From the NCBI RefSeq assembly GCF_003369915.1, contig NC_046677.1, positions 11,160,001 to 11,224,000 on the forward strand: a stretch of 64,000 nt of DNA, in the 5' to 3' direction. Positions 26,038-37,277 of this stretch are shown here, piece by piece. This DNA comes from Drosophila miranda. Taxonomy: Eukaryota; Arthropoda; Insecta; Diptera; Drosophilidae. The position numbers and the translations under genes were made by a program. The first letter of the stretch is position 1. Each line of letters begins with the position of its first letter. The notes under the pieces are model-generated. The model did no database searches and was not told the DNA's origin. It saw only the letters and a program-made list of their open reading frames with translations.

Positions 26038-28609
26038 AATTGGAGTTTGAAAAGTTGGATACAATTTTGTGGCTTGCTTTCGTAATTTGACCTTCAAACA
26101 AGTTGAACAAACTCAAGCACAAACAACACACAGACACACACACACACAGGAAGCACACTGTGCAGACAGACACAGATACAAACACAGAGACAGATACATT
26201 CGTACACTCCGAGTTAGAGACAGACAGGAAACGTAATACTCGAGTCCTCCTGGCGAAAAGTGTAATATTTAAACGTAATTTTAATGAAGGTAAATGTGTG
26301 TGCTTTGTTTGTGTTTTGTCTTTACATTTGGGGGCTTCCCCAAAAATCTCTGTCTCTGTGTGTCTCTACATCTCTCTCTGTTTGTGTTTGTATCTGTATC
26401 TGTGTGTGTGTGCTGAGACTTTGCCTTGAACTCCGGCATCCTGTATCCTGTTTACAGCTTTAACCAGCCCTCGTTTCGGGTTCATTGACTAAAGGTGTTT
26501 TCAAAACCGAAAATTGTGTGTGGCCTGGCCATTCGGTAGAGGATTTTCAAGGTGTGGCAACAAAGGAAAGTTCAGAGATTGAAAATAAATGATTTAAAGG
26601 GTTAAAGGTGAATGTACTTGAGGAATAGGTTTATATTCAAGCGAAATATCTACATAAATCTTCTGAAAACTCTTATTTTTACCCAATTTATCGTAACTAG
26701 CTAGATATTCAATAAAATGATGCTAATTTATATCTGAAACATATCATAATTTATTTGTTCTTATATTTTTAGCTTCCTTTTAAGAGAAACACCCAAAACT
26801 TCTTAGAATTCTCTTAAAATTTCTCACTTCTCCTTTAATTATCTATTTCAGTGAGATTTCTACAGAAACTATCGTATTTATCCCCCAAAACTCTTTACTT
26901 TTCCTGTATCTAGCCCTTCTTTCCTATCCCCCTTTTCCCTAGAATTTTTAACCAAAAATTGAAGTTCAAACAAGACCAGAAACGCTTTTCCTGGATCGAC
27001 AAATAAATGTTGGCAACTAAATCAAAACAAACATAAATCTCCTTCTGCGTTTTGAGGACCCCACCCATATTTTTAGGGCAAGATACAAGTGAAAAAACAG
27101 CTGGGCATCGGCCATGGGCCATTGGCCATCAAGCATAATGAAAGATGACACAATAGAGAGCACAATCGGAGGTTCTGCTGGCCAAAAAGGACTTTTGCAT
27201 TTCATTGACCCTTTAAATGGCAAAGATACACAGATACAGATGACTCGGGACTCGGGAGTCCGCTTCCATAGCATCGCCTATATACCGATATACCGATATA
27301 CCGGAGCATAAGTATAGGATGCGATATATGTACTCTTTGGGGCGGGGGGTTCTCTTGCAGCATGTCAGTCAAAGTTCTTCTTGCTGGGAGAAAAATTTGA
27401 TTCGAGAGTTTATTCAATTTGCTGGCATGTGTATCGCCCCCGGAGGGCGCAGCAGCAGCAAGCAGCATCAGTAGCAGTAGCACATCCACAATCCACATGA
27501 CGTTCAACCGATGTCTGATGGACAAGCAGAACGGAACGATAGAGGGAGGGAGAGTGTGGTGGGGGGGGTATGGGTTATGGGGGCTGCAGGTGGACTCCTC
27601 CTTGCTTTCGCTCTGAACTCTGCCAATATAATACAATCAACGTTGGGTCTTCGATTCGATGCGCATTCGATGCGTTTACCATTTTTGAGATGGGGTTGGG
27701 GGGCGTACGCACAGGCACAGGCACAGGCACAGTCACAGTCACACATACAAGTACACTCTCTCACACACACACACACACGCACCCGGGGAGGTGGCACACT
27801 CTCTTTTGCTCTCTTATATGCATTTGCTACATAGGCTCGTTTCATTCACTCGTTCAAGCTTTTTCTTCGATTTGCATTCGTCCGTCTCGCTCTTGCACTA
27901 TGTACTGTTGCTCTGTGTCCTGCCGCACTGTACATGCAGCTTTTCGGTTGTGAGTGTCCTGGGGTCCTGGCCACACATGCGTTTGGCCTTTTGCCTGGCA
28001 CACATAGGGGCAGTGGCAGTGGCAGTGGCAGCGACAGCGACAGCATCGCGGCGCTGCTTTATATGGCGCAACTGCTGATTGGGTTCGCACAGTGGAACGA
28101 AACGTGGGATATAGGGAAGGGCTGGCTTACCTGGAATGAGAGTGGAGAAAGTTTGAAGAAACATTAGTTATGGATAATTACGAAAAACTATAATTACAAA
28201 GAATTAAGAAATATTTCAATTTTTGTATTTAATTTATACTGATATTTAATTTCTATTAATTATTCTTTTAGTATATAAATTTAATTAATTTTCATTCAAT
28301 ATTATTTTGCCGCCTCTCAACGCGTTTCGTTCCACTGTGCACAAAAGGCAATGCAAAAATTGCGCCAGCCAATGCAGCGACCGAAAAAACAACAACAGCA
28401 ATATATGCGTGGAGGAGGAGGAGAGTAGGTGGGTGACAGAGAGAGAGAGAGAGCGAGGGTGGAGGCTGCACTGCGGTGCGTCACGTTAAGGATGGGGACG
28501 TGGCGAATATGGTGGGACATGGCGGCGGTGGCAGCCACGCAGCCTATTTCGCTGCCCGTGCACTGGAGAGACCAACAAAATTAAAAAAGGGGATAAAGGG
28601 TGGGGAGAG

Positions 28610-28633
28610 CAGCAGCAGCAGCAGCAGCAGCAG
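28610..28633. repeat. (CAG)8 microsatellite
   Basis: Eight uninterrupted CAG triplets in DNA with no supported coding frame. A similar CAG run lies at 33888-33912. Confidence 0.8.
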
Positions 28634-29448
28634 CCGACAGGGACAACTACGCAGCAGACGCACAAAATTCAATACCCGAGAGAGGGAGGGAGGCAGAAGA
28701 GGTGGCAGCGGCAGAGGCGTAGGCTAAAGTGCAGAGGAGAAGCAGGAGGCAGCAGGAGAAGAACAATGGACAGGCACAGTCGTGCACACTTAAATGCAGT
28801 CCGGGGGGAAAAAACAGGACGAAACGCACACGAGAGCACACACACACAGACACGGAGAGAAAGGGAGAGAGTGGACTATGTACGAAACGGGATGTCATGT
28901 ATTGCCATTGACCAGGCGGCCTGTCCTCCCACCCATCTCTCACAGCACACTCGGTCTGTCCCTCTCCCGTTCCTCATGTCTTCCTTCCGCTCTCTCTCGC
29001 TCGCACTTGTTTACCAATTTATTTTGCGCACAATACGAAACACGGAAAATGCATGAGGCGGCTGCAGGCCTGCCCCCCACACACACACTATACTATTCCC
29101 CCTGCACACTACTCCTCTCTGCCCCAGCATATACCCACAAACCAAAACAAAAAAAAAAACGATGCGTTCCAAACGAAACGCAATGATAGCCCCAGCAGAG
29201 CTCTGAGCGCAGAGGCGCAGGAGAGCGGCACAGAGCGGAGCAGAGGAATAAGCAGAGAGAAGTGTAGCTGCGGGAGCGAGGCAGCGCAGCAGCAGGCAGA
29301 GCACTCAGGCGCAGAATAGAAACGTAGGCGTAGGTTTTTTTGGGAGACCCAAGCCATTGATACCCTGAAAGACGTATCCTTAGGGATTTTCATATTTGAG
29401 GTATGCGAGTTTTATGATACTCAACAAAACTATGAAGTAAAACACGTA

Positions 29449-29762
29449 CAATCAAGGAAAAAAGTCAACACACAGCATCAATTTTTCAATATTTCGGGTT
29501 TTCGCAATTAACATTAAAAAACTTGCTAATTAAAAATATTAAAAAACAAATTTTAAAAAATGATTTATATTAAATACTAAAGTTACTGGGAACGAATATA
29601 AATGTTCACGGAAAAAAGTCTTCATTGAATAAATTCAATTTTTTTTTGTAATAAACTTATCTATTAAGACCTCAAATAATGGCATACCAACTTTTTTAAT
29701 TTCATTGTGAAAACCAGAAATATCGGAAAATTGTGCTGTATGTTGACTTTTTTCCTTGACTG
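29449..29762. mobile_element. MITE of Tc1/mariner type, 314 bp
   Basis: The ends are imperfect terminal inverted repeats of about 40 bases. The left end reads CAATCAAGGAAAAAAGTCAA and the right end, on the reverse strand, CAGTCAAGGAAAAAAGTCAA; the similarity continues inward through a CAYACAGCA block. A TA dinucleotide abuts each end (29447-29448 and 29763-29764), as expected for the TA target-site duplication of the Tc1/mariner superfamily. The interior is AT-rich with no reading frame, so the element is non-autonomous. The ends have diverged slightly, so it is not a fresh insertion. Confidence 0.75.
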
Positions 29763-29764
29763 TA

Positions 29765-31229
29765 AGTACTGATTGCTCTGAAATATATACCACCTTTTGC
29801 CCGCTTATAGTGCCGCATTTTCTTCACTTTCCCAAAACATACTCGAAAATCATCATACCCTCTCCCATCACTGATCATCACCAGAGTACGAGCAACAACA
29901 TCAAAAATTTGCTCACAAATTCCAGTTCGATTTTTGGTCATAGAGAAAAAGAAAGAAAAAACGAAGCAAGCAAGCTCTCCGCTCAGCACTCTCTTTCTGC
30001 ACCCGCTCTCCCCCTTGCCCAAAATTCATTCATTTGCCAGCCGTCTCTTTTCCGCCCAGTTGCCGTTGCTTTTTTCTTGCTTTGGCGGCTCTTTCTCTTT
30101 TTGGTGTCTTTTGGGTCCTCTTCCTGCTCTCCGTTGCCAGCCGTTTGTTATGTTTTCTGTTTGCCACTTTGTGCGTGGATTTCTTTTGCTTTTTCTCAGT
30201 TTCTTTTCGTTTCGCTTCTGCTTCTGCTCCTGTTTCTTTTCTTTATTTGCTTTTTTTTTGTAGTGCAATTTTTTGTTGTTTGTTTTTGCATTCCTCCTGC
30301 GCCGAGCCTTTCACTTTGATAGAATGAACGCCAGCAGAAATTTCAATTTCTTTTCTTTTCCCGATACCCTTTTTGTGAGGGTAAATATAGGTTTTAGAAA
30401 CAGCTTGAACGGAATTTCATGTTTATTAAAATAATATTAAATGATATGGCAGTTCCTATGTGGTCTATAAGGCGAGATATGTTCCATAAAAAACACTAAA
30501 TTGCCAGGTAATTTTTCCTGTTGAAAGGGTATCTACAATTTGTCATTTTTATCATTTTTCTCCGCTTCTTTTTTCCACTTTTTGTTGGATTTTTCGCCCC
30601 TGACTTTTGCTGGCGAGGTCCCTGAAGAAGGAGTAAGCGTAAGCCTCCTCCCATGTGTAAATGGCTCGTAGTAGTACGGCGTACACGCCGCGCGTACTAT
30701 TTCCAAGTCAGTAAAAAAAAAGTGGCAGTGGAAATAGAACGAAGGATGCATGAAAGGGAAGTCCTGCCACAGCGTCTATTGAGGGAAAATGTGGCACAAA
30801 GGATCTCCGAGAAATGCGTAAAAAAAAATGCACAGCCAGAAAAGGAAGCATCAGAAATGCCAGAGAGACACAATTTCGTAGGCAAATATTTCTCTCGCCT
30901 TTTTTATGCGTTTCTCAAGGAACACACACGCACGCACACATTCCCTGTGTATCCAGGACTTTGACATAGATGGAGAGATGAATGGAATGGAGTGGAAAAT
31001 TAATGGAACTTCCATTTCTGTTTGGATTTATTATCCGATGTTGATTAAACTTGCTAGAATGACAGATAAAACCTCAAGAGAACACAAACCAAAGATTCAG
31101 CAAAATACTTCAAAGTTTCTCTGAGTTAACACATTTCAGGGATTATAGCAACAATAGATCATTGACTCTACCTGTAAAATAGCCTAACCTCACAACAAAC
31201 TTTGAATCAGTGAAATCTACAATTGAAAA
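29765..31229. other. Non-coding stretch before NEMP-like gene
   Basis: Pyrimidine-rich DNA (TTTCTTTTC, TTGCTTTTT) fills 30.0-30.3 kb and produces long Phe/Ser/Leu-rich frames with no domain. A CACACGCACGCACAC run is near 30.93 kb. A possible acceptor ACATTTCAG lies at 31131-31139, so part of 31140-31229 may be 5' leader of the gene starting at 31230. Confidence 0.4.
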
Positions 31230-32363
31230 ATGTTCAAAAATCTTTCTGCTATTTTCCTTTTGGTTTTGATGCCGATCCTGGCGCAACAAAATAGCCTCGG
31301 CCATCAAACACCAACATTTCCTGTACCTGGAGAGACACACAGCCAGAAGGCACAGAGCCTGATGCAGCGGTTCACCAACAAGAATTCCGTCAAAGTGTTT
31401 TGTTTGAAAGCGGAGCCATTTTCCTTTTGGACGATTTTCAAAAGCAATTGCTTCCATTTGGAAATCGAAGAAGGGGCGGAGTACAGTCAGTACATGGAGG
31501 AGACAGACTATAAGATCTACGAGGCCCATGAGCAGCAACAGGAGTGGGCCGAGGGCAAGGCCATGGCGGCCAAGGATAAGTACATCAATTTGAGGGCCAA
31601 TAAGCCTGTCTGCTATGGGGTCTACACGGACCACGAGTTCAAACTGACTCTGGAGACCACCAACACCGACAAGTGGCGTGTGACAAAGTTCTGCCTAGGC
31701 TTCCTCCTGTGGCGGGCTGCGCCACGCGTCGAGGCCTCTCGCCGTTTGCTGTACGGCCTGGCGGCATTCCTGGGGTTCCAACTGGGCACCTGGATAACGA
31801 TTTACTATACTGGACATCTCCGGCTGGTGCTCGAGGGATCCCTGTCGATGGCGTTGCACGAGGTCTTCTACGAGCGGCCCAGCATGTTGGTTCGGGCTTT
31901 CTTTGCCTGCTGGTGTGCCCTCTGTGTGGTCTTCCAGCGGCTAGATAATCGCCATACTGGTCGCATCAATCGTTGCATTCTCAGAGGCATCGCCTGTTGG
32001 TTGATCTTCAGTGCCTCGGATCACCAGTCAATCGGCCTCGTCTGTGTTGTCTGCGTCTTTCTCCATCCCATAATCTGGGCGATGCTCCGTTCCAAGACTC
32101 CGGCTGGGCAGGAAAACGACCAACAGCAGCTTGCCCAGACATTCTCGGGTATAATCCAGACAAGGATTTCCGCTTCTCAAGGTACTGTTGCCACTCATCC
32201 CGAAGAACCAACTATTTCTATTCTATTCTATTCTATTCTATTTTCCTTTTTTTCCTCAGGGACTGGACAGGAGCCACTGATATATCACACCAGCGGGGAT
32301 TCGATCGTCTTCAGGGAACGCCTTGCCCCCACCGATCCCACACCGCCGCCTGCGGTGGACTAA
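31230..32363 (+). CDS. NEMP (TMEM194)-like membrane protein
   Basis: Spliced model: exons 31230-32181 and 32260-32363, 351 residues. The layout matches nuclear envelope integral membrane proteins: a cleavable signal peptide (about 1-18) and a lumenal cysteine-containing domain of about 130 residues with an FSFWTIFKSN-like segment. A cluster of about five hydrophobic helices follows (about 150-280), starting with a CLGFLLWRAAPRVEASRRLL block that resembles the APSLSRS region of NEMP1, then a polar, proline-rich tail. NEMP proteins stiffen the inner nuclear membrane and support fertility. Sequence similarity is weak by eye, so this may be a rapidly evolving paralog rather than the conserved fly Nemp. 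The 78-nt intron is a multiple of three and has no stop, so an unspliced transcript would encode a 377-residue form with 26 extra residues. Family assignment is inference. Confidence 0.65.
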   Translation: MFKNLSAIFLLVLMPILAQQNSLGHQTPTFPVPGETHSQKAQSLMQRFTNKNSVKVFCLKAEPFSFWTIFKSNCFHLEIEEGAEYSQYMEETDYKIYEAHEQQQEWAEGKAMAAKDKYINLRANKPVCYGVYTDHEFKLTLETTNTDKWRVTKFCLGFLLWRAAPRVEASRRLLYGLAAFLGFQLGTWITIYYTGHLRLVLEGSLSMALHEVFYERPSMLVRAFFACWCALCVVFQRLDNRHTGRINRCILRGIACWLIFSASDHQSIGLVCVVCVFLHPIIWAMLRSKTPAGQENDQQQLAQTFSGIIQTRISASQGTVATHPEEPTISILFYSILFSFFSSGTGQEPLIYHTSGDSIVFRERLAPTDPTPPPAVD

Positions 32364-33062
32364 AAAATGAACCTAAACGCTACACGCGATCAATGGTGAT
32401 CCTCCCAGAAGGATCGCCTCTACACCTCTAAACCACAAGATATACGCAAGAAAAACGAGGGTAATCAGCGGGGGATGATGGGAGGGGAAAAGCCCAAGCA
32501 AACTGAAAGAAAGGAGGCAAAACTGGAGGGAAATGCATTTGATAATTGAAAAGCAAAGCGCACAAACACACACGAGGCAGGCAGTAGGCAGCACGCAACA
32601 CGCAGCAGGCAGCAGAAGCACACGTGGAAAACCTACATCATTTTCAGAGGAGAAAAACCTTTTCACACAGGGATAGAGAGAGCGAGAGAGAGAGAGAGAG
32701 AGAGGAAAGTGCCCTCAAGGCAGCGGGCGGACAAGGCAGGACACGAGAAATCGAATCGGAAGCCAAAGGATGGAACATTTCAACATTTTGCCATGGAAAC
32801 ACACTTTGGGGGGTGGCGGAGATGGGGCAGCGGGGGCGTGGCAAGCAAAGTGATTCGAAAGGCAGCACAAAGTGGAGTCCAAGGAGGGAGCCCACAAACG
32901 GAAGCTGGCGTCCTGCCGCCCAAGCCAACGCCAGTCGAAGAAATAAGCCCTAGGAATACAGTCCGGGCCATACAAAAAGCACAGGGAATCATCATAGGGA
33001 TATGAAACAAAGTTTGGCTAAAGAGGGGGCTAATTTATGCTCTAGAATTTTTATATTTGATC

Positions 33063-33068
33063 AATAAA
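33063..33068 (+). promoter_or_regulatory. Candidate poly(A) signal, NEMP-like gene
   Basis: AATAAA 700 bases after the stop codon of the NEMP-like gene. It is the first canonical hexamer noticed on this strand. The interval contains a GA run near 32.68 kb and no other coding region, so a long 3' UTR is possible but unproven. Confidence 0.3.
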
Positions 33069-33173
33069 GGGATACAAATTGGGGGAAATTCTGCGTTTGT
33101 TTTACCACTTTTAAAAAGATCTTAGGTTCCAAGTCCCCACATCGTCTGCCGTTCGTCTCATTCCAAACAAAAG

Positions 33174-33198
33174 TATCCTTTCGCTTAGGGGAACATTT
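33174..33198 (+). repeat. Dispersed TATCCTTTCGCTTAGGGGAA motif, copy 1
   Basis: A 25-base block that starts TATCCTTTCGCTTAGGGGAA and ends CATTT is found here. It recurs identically on the other strand at 19656-19680 and nearly so at 46498-46521. Weaker similarity extends about 20 bases past the ATTT end in the first two (GCRAATYAACKTCRTTCA-like). No function is known to me. Confidence 0.55.
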
Positions 33199-36100
33199 CA
33201 GCAGCGAATTAACTTCGTTCACTGGAGGACCAGTGCTATAAAACACTTCATATCTCTTTCCAATATTTCTTGTTTAACAGTTTTCCTCTCTGTCTGGGAT
33301 CCTTAGTTCTTCCACACACACAGACACACACACACATAGAACCCTATGCCTACACGGATACATACTAGTACTAATATTAACTTAATTGTCCTGATTAGCA
33401 TGGGTCCCGTGTCTGTTATCCTCGTTGAAATTTTTGTGCCTAGAACATTCGAGGCTTCGGGGCGGGGGCGGGGGCTGCACGGGGATGCAGTTACAAAATA
33501 AGAGACTCCCCGGGAGAGTGGGAATGGGTTATGGTACAAAGTCCAGTGTACAAATGTGCCTATTACCCTCCTGTGTACTCCATCCTCCCTTCCCCTCTCC
33601 GGGTATGCCATTAGCAACAGAAGCAGGGGCAGACTCGCAGGAGGCATGAGGCATGAGGCAGGAGGCAGGAGAGTCCGGGAGTGGAACAACAGCAACAAAG
33701 TTCGGTCAAACGTCAGAAATGCCTCGTTTTTAGCTATTGAACATAGGCCAAAGCGCAACCAAAACCGAACCGAGCCACCCCACTGAACCACCCCACTCTC
33801 CCTCCCCGTGTATCCCACCCTCCTCCACCCCCATATAGTCCAGGCCTCGGCAAATGCAAATGTGCAAAATGCGCTTTGACGTGGATGCAGCAGCAGCAGC
33901 AGCAGCAGCAGCATGGGAGCGGGACCTGGTTCTGCTTTCGACCGAATCTCTGTGTGTGTGTCCCCCCCAGACTCCTCCACCCGTGCAGGACACGTGGATA
34001 TGAAACGTGGAGGACAGTTGGTCGCAAAACGCATTTCAAATCCAAAACTGGAACTTCAGATATTCGGCGGTTGCAGGGGGGAGGTGCGCGGCAGGTAAGA
34101 ATCGAGTCGAATCGCCAGCTAGTGAAAATCTCTGTCTTTAGAGGGTATCAAATGGGGAGTCCTATAAGATCGATGGTTTCCCACAAATCTAGAGCATCGG
34201 AAAACTATATTATGGGCGCATTAGAAATCCTTTGATTGATGATGGGTTTCTGAGAAATATATATCTTTTATCTAAAAGGTTGATTTCCTGTACCATTTAT
34301 CATTCGCAAAGGATATCCATCAAAGGTTTGGAATCGAGAAAAATATATATTTGTTTTCCAAGAGATCTACAAAATTCTAAGAGCTCGTAAAATATTCCTA
34401 GATATATGAATGTCTCTCTATTTTCTTCTCAGGGTATCCCCCGTGTCGCATCCTTGATTATCCTTGGTAGCAAGCAATTTTATGTTTTTCTTTTGCCGAT
34501 TCGCTTGCAACCGCTTGGTGGATGGAAAATTGACTAAATGCAACGTTTTTCGGTGTTCATTACGCTTCGACAGACAGGCGCAAGGACCTCCTCTTCCTCC
34601 GCCTCCTCCTCTAATGGTCCTGCAATTTCCCTGGCAACTCCCGAAGCCAATTGGGATTTTTCCATATCGGAATATTCAATTCTTTCCCGTCGTCGGCTCT
34701 TTTGGTGGTGGTTGATTCCCGTTTGGGACACTGCATTGCTCAGCAAGGGTGCTGGAGGGGGGGTTTTACGCGTTGGGGTGGTGAGGCGTGGATCGTTTCT
34801 CGGGGGCTGTGGTGGTGGTGGTGCACTTTCAACTCCCAGTGTCCCATTCAGGAATTGCAGAGGGTTGTATACCGTATCACACGTTACGTCAAAAGGTCAG
34901 CAGCAGAAGCCTATTCCATGGGGTGGAAGGAAAAAACAAAAAAAAAAACACGAAAATGTTTCCCAATTTTATGATTTAGGGATTTTGAAACCATTGTAAA
35001 ACTTGACTTTGTACGGTGCTATATGAGCAGTCAAATTGGGGATTTATGGTGTAAAAGTGGGAATAAATATTGGTTGTATTTTGATAGATCAAAAATATCA
35101 CGTGAGGGAATCAGGGGAAAAGAAAGTACTGCCTCAAAAATACTTTCCCCCCAAGGAAAATTAACTATAAAACTATTCCATCTATGTTTTTCTTCACTTT
35201 TATCTCCAAAGATTAGTCTTTCTTGGGATAGAGTTTATATATCCATCTTCATCACAATCAATCTTCCACAATCTTTCATTTTTACACGCCTTATTCCCAT
35301 TTCAGAGCATTGTACAGTGGGAAATTTTGGAATTGTTATCCTTCTCAAAAAACTCTTTCTAAGAATCATTTCCGTATTTCTTTTTTTCGTGTTGAGTACA
35401 GAATACTCTAAAATCCCAACTAAAAATAAATGGTTCTTAAATTTTAGTTTTCGACACAACTGCGAGTACGAATGTTTTCCATTGTATTTGACTGACCTGA
35501 ACCATTTTGTTGCTGGGTTTCCTTTTTTATTATCCAGAAATGCAATCCAACTGTAAATCAAAGCGCCTGAACCGGCAAAACAGTCAATGGAACGACCGAG
35601 AGCGAACGAATTGCGGGGCAAAACAAAAAACGCAAAAGCAAAGTTACAACAACAACAACAACACGCGCGCGATAGTGTGAGAGAGAGAACGGATAGCACG
35701 TGTTTAATTTCACTTTTGTTTTAATAATATTCCCCTTTATTCGTATTCTTTTTATTATTATTCAATACAAACACACACGCGCGCACACACACATTATGCA
35801 GTTTGTTGCAAGCGAAAGAGCGGGAGAAATCGTAGGAATAAGAAAATACGCGGCCGAGAATTTAGTTGCGTTTTCAATTTAATTCTTGTTGTTGCTTTGG
35901 TTTTGTGTGTGCTTGCTGTTGCTTTTGTTGCGCGCAGTCATTGCATTTTGTTGGTTGTTCACGCGATTTACACGTTTCCCGAGATGGATTTTCCGTGCAA
36001 TTAAAAGTACGAACCGAACGTGTTCTCGTGTTCTCTTGTTTTGTTGGCTTTTAAATACTTGACTTGTTTTCATGCTACGGCGATTTCTTGTACATCGATA

Positions 36101-36390
36101 AGAAATCAAAGTTAGCCCACTTAAGCCCCCTCTTTTTAAACAATTTAACAATTTATTCAAACCTAATGGCGGAATATATTACTGTATATTACTTTCTTCC
36201 TGTAGATCCATGCCATAATTCTTCTAAATTAAAAAAAAACATTAAATCTTACACTTGAACTGCGCTAAAATTATTAAATTTGCATTATATTTGGTGGCAT
36301 ATTAAAAAATCCCCTTGGCTTACAATGGGTTAATCGTTTGCTGTCCAGGATTGGAAACCATATTCCTCGACTTTGATATTCGGTTGACCA

Positions 36391-36486
36391 TTAGTAGATA
36401 TCTTTGACATTCAGCACAGAACGCTTAATTTCATCCGATTGTCCAATCAATTTCCCTACAAGACGAGTTATCTTTAACGACCCCAT
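36391..36486 (-). CDS. Possible 31-residue small ORF
   Basis: This short frame begins MGSLKITRLVGKLIG and ends in KDIY. The composition is balanced (Lys, Leu, Ile, Asp) and not repeat-like. Its start lies 120 bases from a perfect DRE (36606-36613) that could drive transcription in either direction. Nothing in it matches a family I know, and a 31-codon frame can occur by chance, so it is only a candidate. Confidence 0.2.
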   Translation of the reverse strand: MGSLKITRLVGKLIGQSDEIKRSVLNVKDIY

Positions 36487-36605
36487 TTTACTGGGTTGCT
36501 TACAAAATAAGTTGAAATTGCGGCGAAAGAAACGAAAGATGATACATTGAAAGTTCTGTGGGACAGCTGTTTGTCGGGATTTCGCCGTTGGCCAACACTA
36601 GCACT

Positions 36606-36613
36606 TATCGATA
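36606..36613. promoter_or_regulatory. DRE (TATCGATA) between two small ORFs
   Basis: A perfect DREF response element. It lies between a minus-strand small ORF starting at 36486 and a plus-strand small ORF starting at 36710, each 100-120 bases away. That distance matches the 114 bases between the DRE and the start codon of sip1 nearby. DREs mark housekeeping-type promoters in flies. Confidence 0.5.
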
Positions 36614-36709
36614 GCACAATTTGGCTGATTCCGTTCTGGCGAACGATATTTGCGGCAATTATATATTTTGAATTTAAATTCAAATTTTAATTAAATACAA
36701 AATTTACCC

Positions 36710-36826
36710 ATGGAAACAATCAATACCAACATAGACTATTTGTTCTACGAAACCGTTGGTATGGCAGCTACAAGAAATTTAAAGGATTACCGTCCTTATC
36801 AAAATATTCTCTGCGCGGCCGTGTAA
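36710..36826 (+). CDS. Possible 38-residue small ORF
   Basis: The frame begins METINTNIDYLFYE and ends in ILCAAV. Its ATG context (TTTACCCATGG) is acceptable for a fly start. It follows the DRE at 36606 by about 100 bases and stops just before the decayed secreted-peptide copy on the other strand. No family is recognised. Length is at the chance level, so the only support is the promoter-like element and the balanced composition. Confidence 0.25.
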   Translation: METINTNIDYLFYETVGMAATRNLKDYRPYQNILCAAV

Positions 36827-36834
36827 ATATCTGA

Positions 36835-36915
36835 TTATAGGATTCTACCGCATCGGCGTGGAGTGCAGATTACCGACAGGAATGCGAGGAAGGAATGCAA
36901 CAGTACCAGCTTCGT
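36835..36915 (-). pseudogene. Decayed duplicate of the small secreted-peptide gene
   Basis: The reverse strand here aligns with the intact peptide gene at 37684-37800: the (A)CGAAGCTGGTACTGTTG start region, the TTCCTCGCATTCCTGTCG signal-peptide core, and upstream blocks as far as CCAATGA. The initiator ATG is ACG. The TATA box and following leader (about 25 bases) are missing, and the frame after the signal core differs and stops early after 26 codons. It therefore lost its promoter core, start and mature region. The copy belongs to a larger duplicated unit that also carries a broken sip1 start. Confidence 0.65.
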
Positions 36916-37277
36916 ATTCTGACGATTGATGAACCTTTGCAGATGGTACATATAATACAATTTCATCCTTTACGTTTCATTGGCTATGCATTAAACGGTG
37001 ATATTTCAAACAATTCAAATTGGTTTAATAGAGCTTAATATCTTGGCGGTTTTTAAATTAAATTGGCGATTTTAACATTTTTGTATCTCGAATTTAAATG
37101 TTTTCAATAGACACAATTCAAGTCTTGCGCCATTTCAAGTCAAATTGATAACGATTACCATGGTTACAGAACGATATTTCTTCCAACTATCGAAACCCCT
37201 AAGTCTGGTGGCACACCTTAAGACCTGATGAAATTCTCTCCCCGCGCAATCAAATTAATTATTTAAGAGCCCGAACA

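Larger units (their letters stand above)
23546..29448. other. Non-coding, microsatellite-rich stretch
   Basis: No gene is supported. It includes (ACG)n at 24783-24812, CA and TG runs around 26.13 and 26.40 kb, (GA)n at 26006-26033, and CAGGCA/CAGTCA runs near 27.71 kb. CA runs occur near 27.76 kb, (CAG)8 at 28610-28633 and CAGCGGCAG-type repeats near 28.0 and 28.7 kb. Many overlapping short frames exist, but they are translations of these repeats. Confidence 0.5.
32364..36390. other. Non-coding stretch between NEMP-like gene and small-gene cluster
   Basis: Contents: (GA)n near 32.68 kb, CA runs at 33.31 kb, (CAG)8 at about 33888-33912, and C-rich or G-rich tracts at 33.77 and 34.75 kb. DNA resembling 5' leader (CAACAACAACAACA, GCGCGCG) lies at 35.60-36.05 kb and may mark a promoter, but neither strand shows a coding start. 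Long frames on the minus strand at 33.3-34.0 kb are low-complexity. Confidence 0.4.

Noticed and set aside
28610..28633. Polyglutamine-coding CAG repeat
   Set aside because: The frame through it has no supporting upstream or downstream coding sequence.
29756..30327. Plus-strand frames of 97-187 residues
   Set aside because: Phe/Ser/Leu-rich translations of a pyrimidine tract; no conserved motif and the minus strand gives Lys-rich mirrors.
33303..34045. Minus-strand frame of 243 residues
   Set aside because: Runs through CAG, CA and C-rich repeats, producing poly-Leu and Cys stretches; it has no domain and overlaps equally long frames on the other strand.
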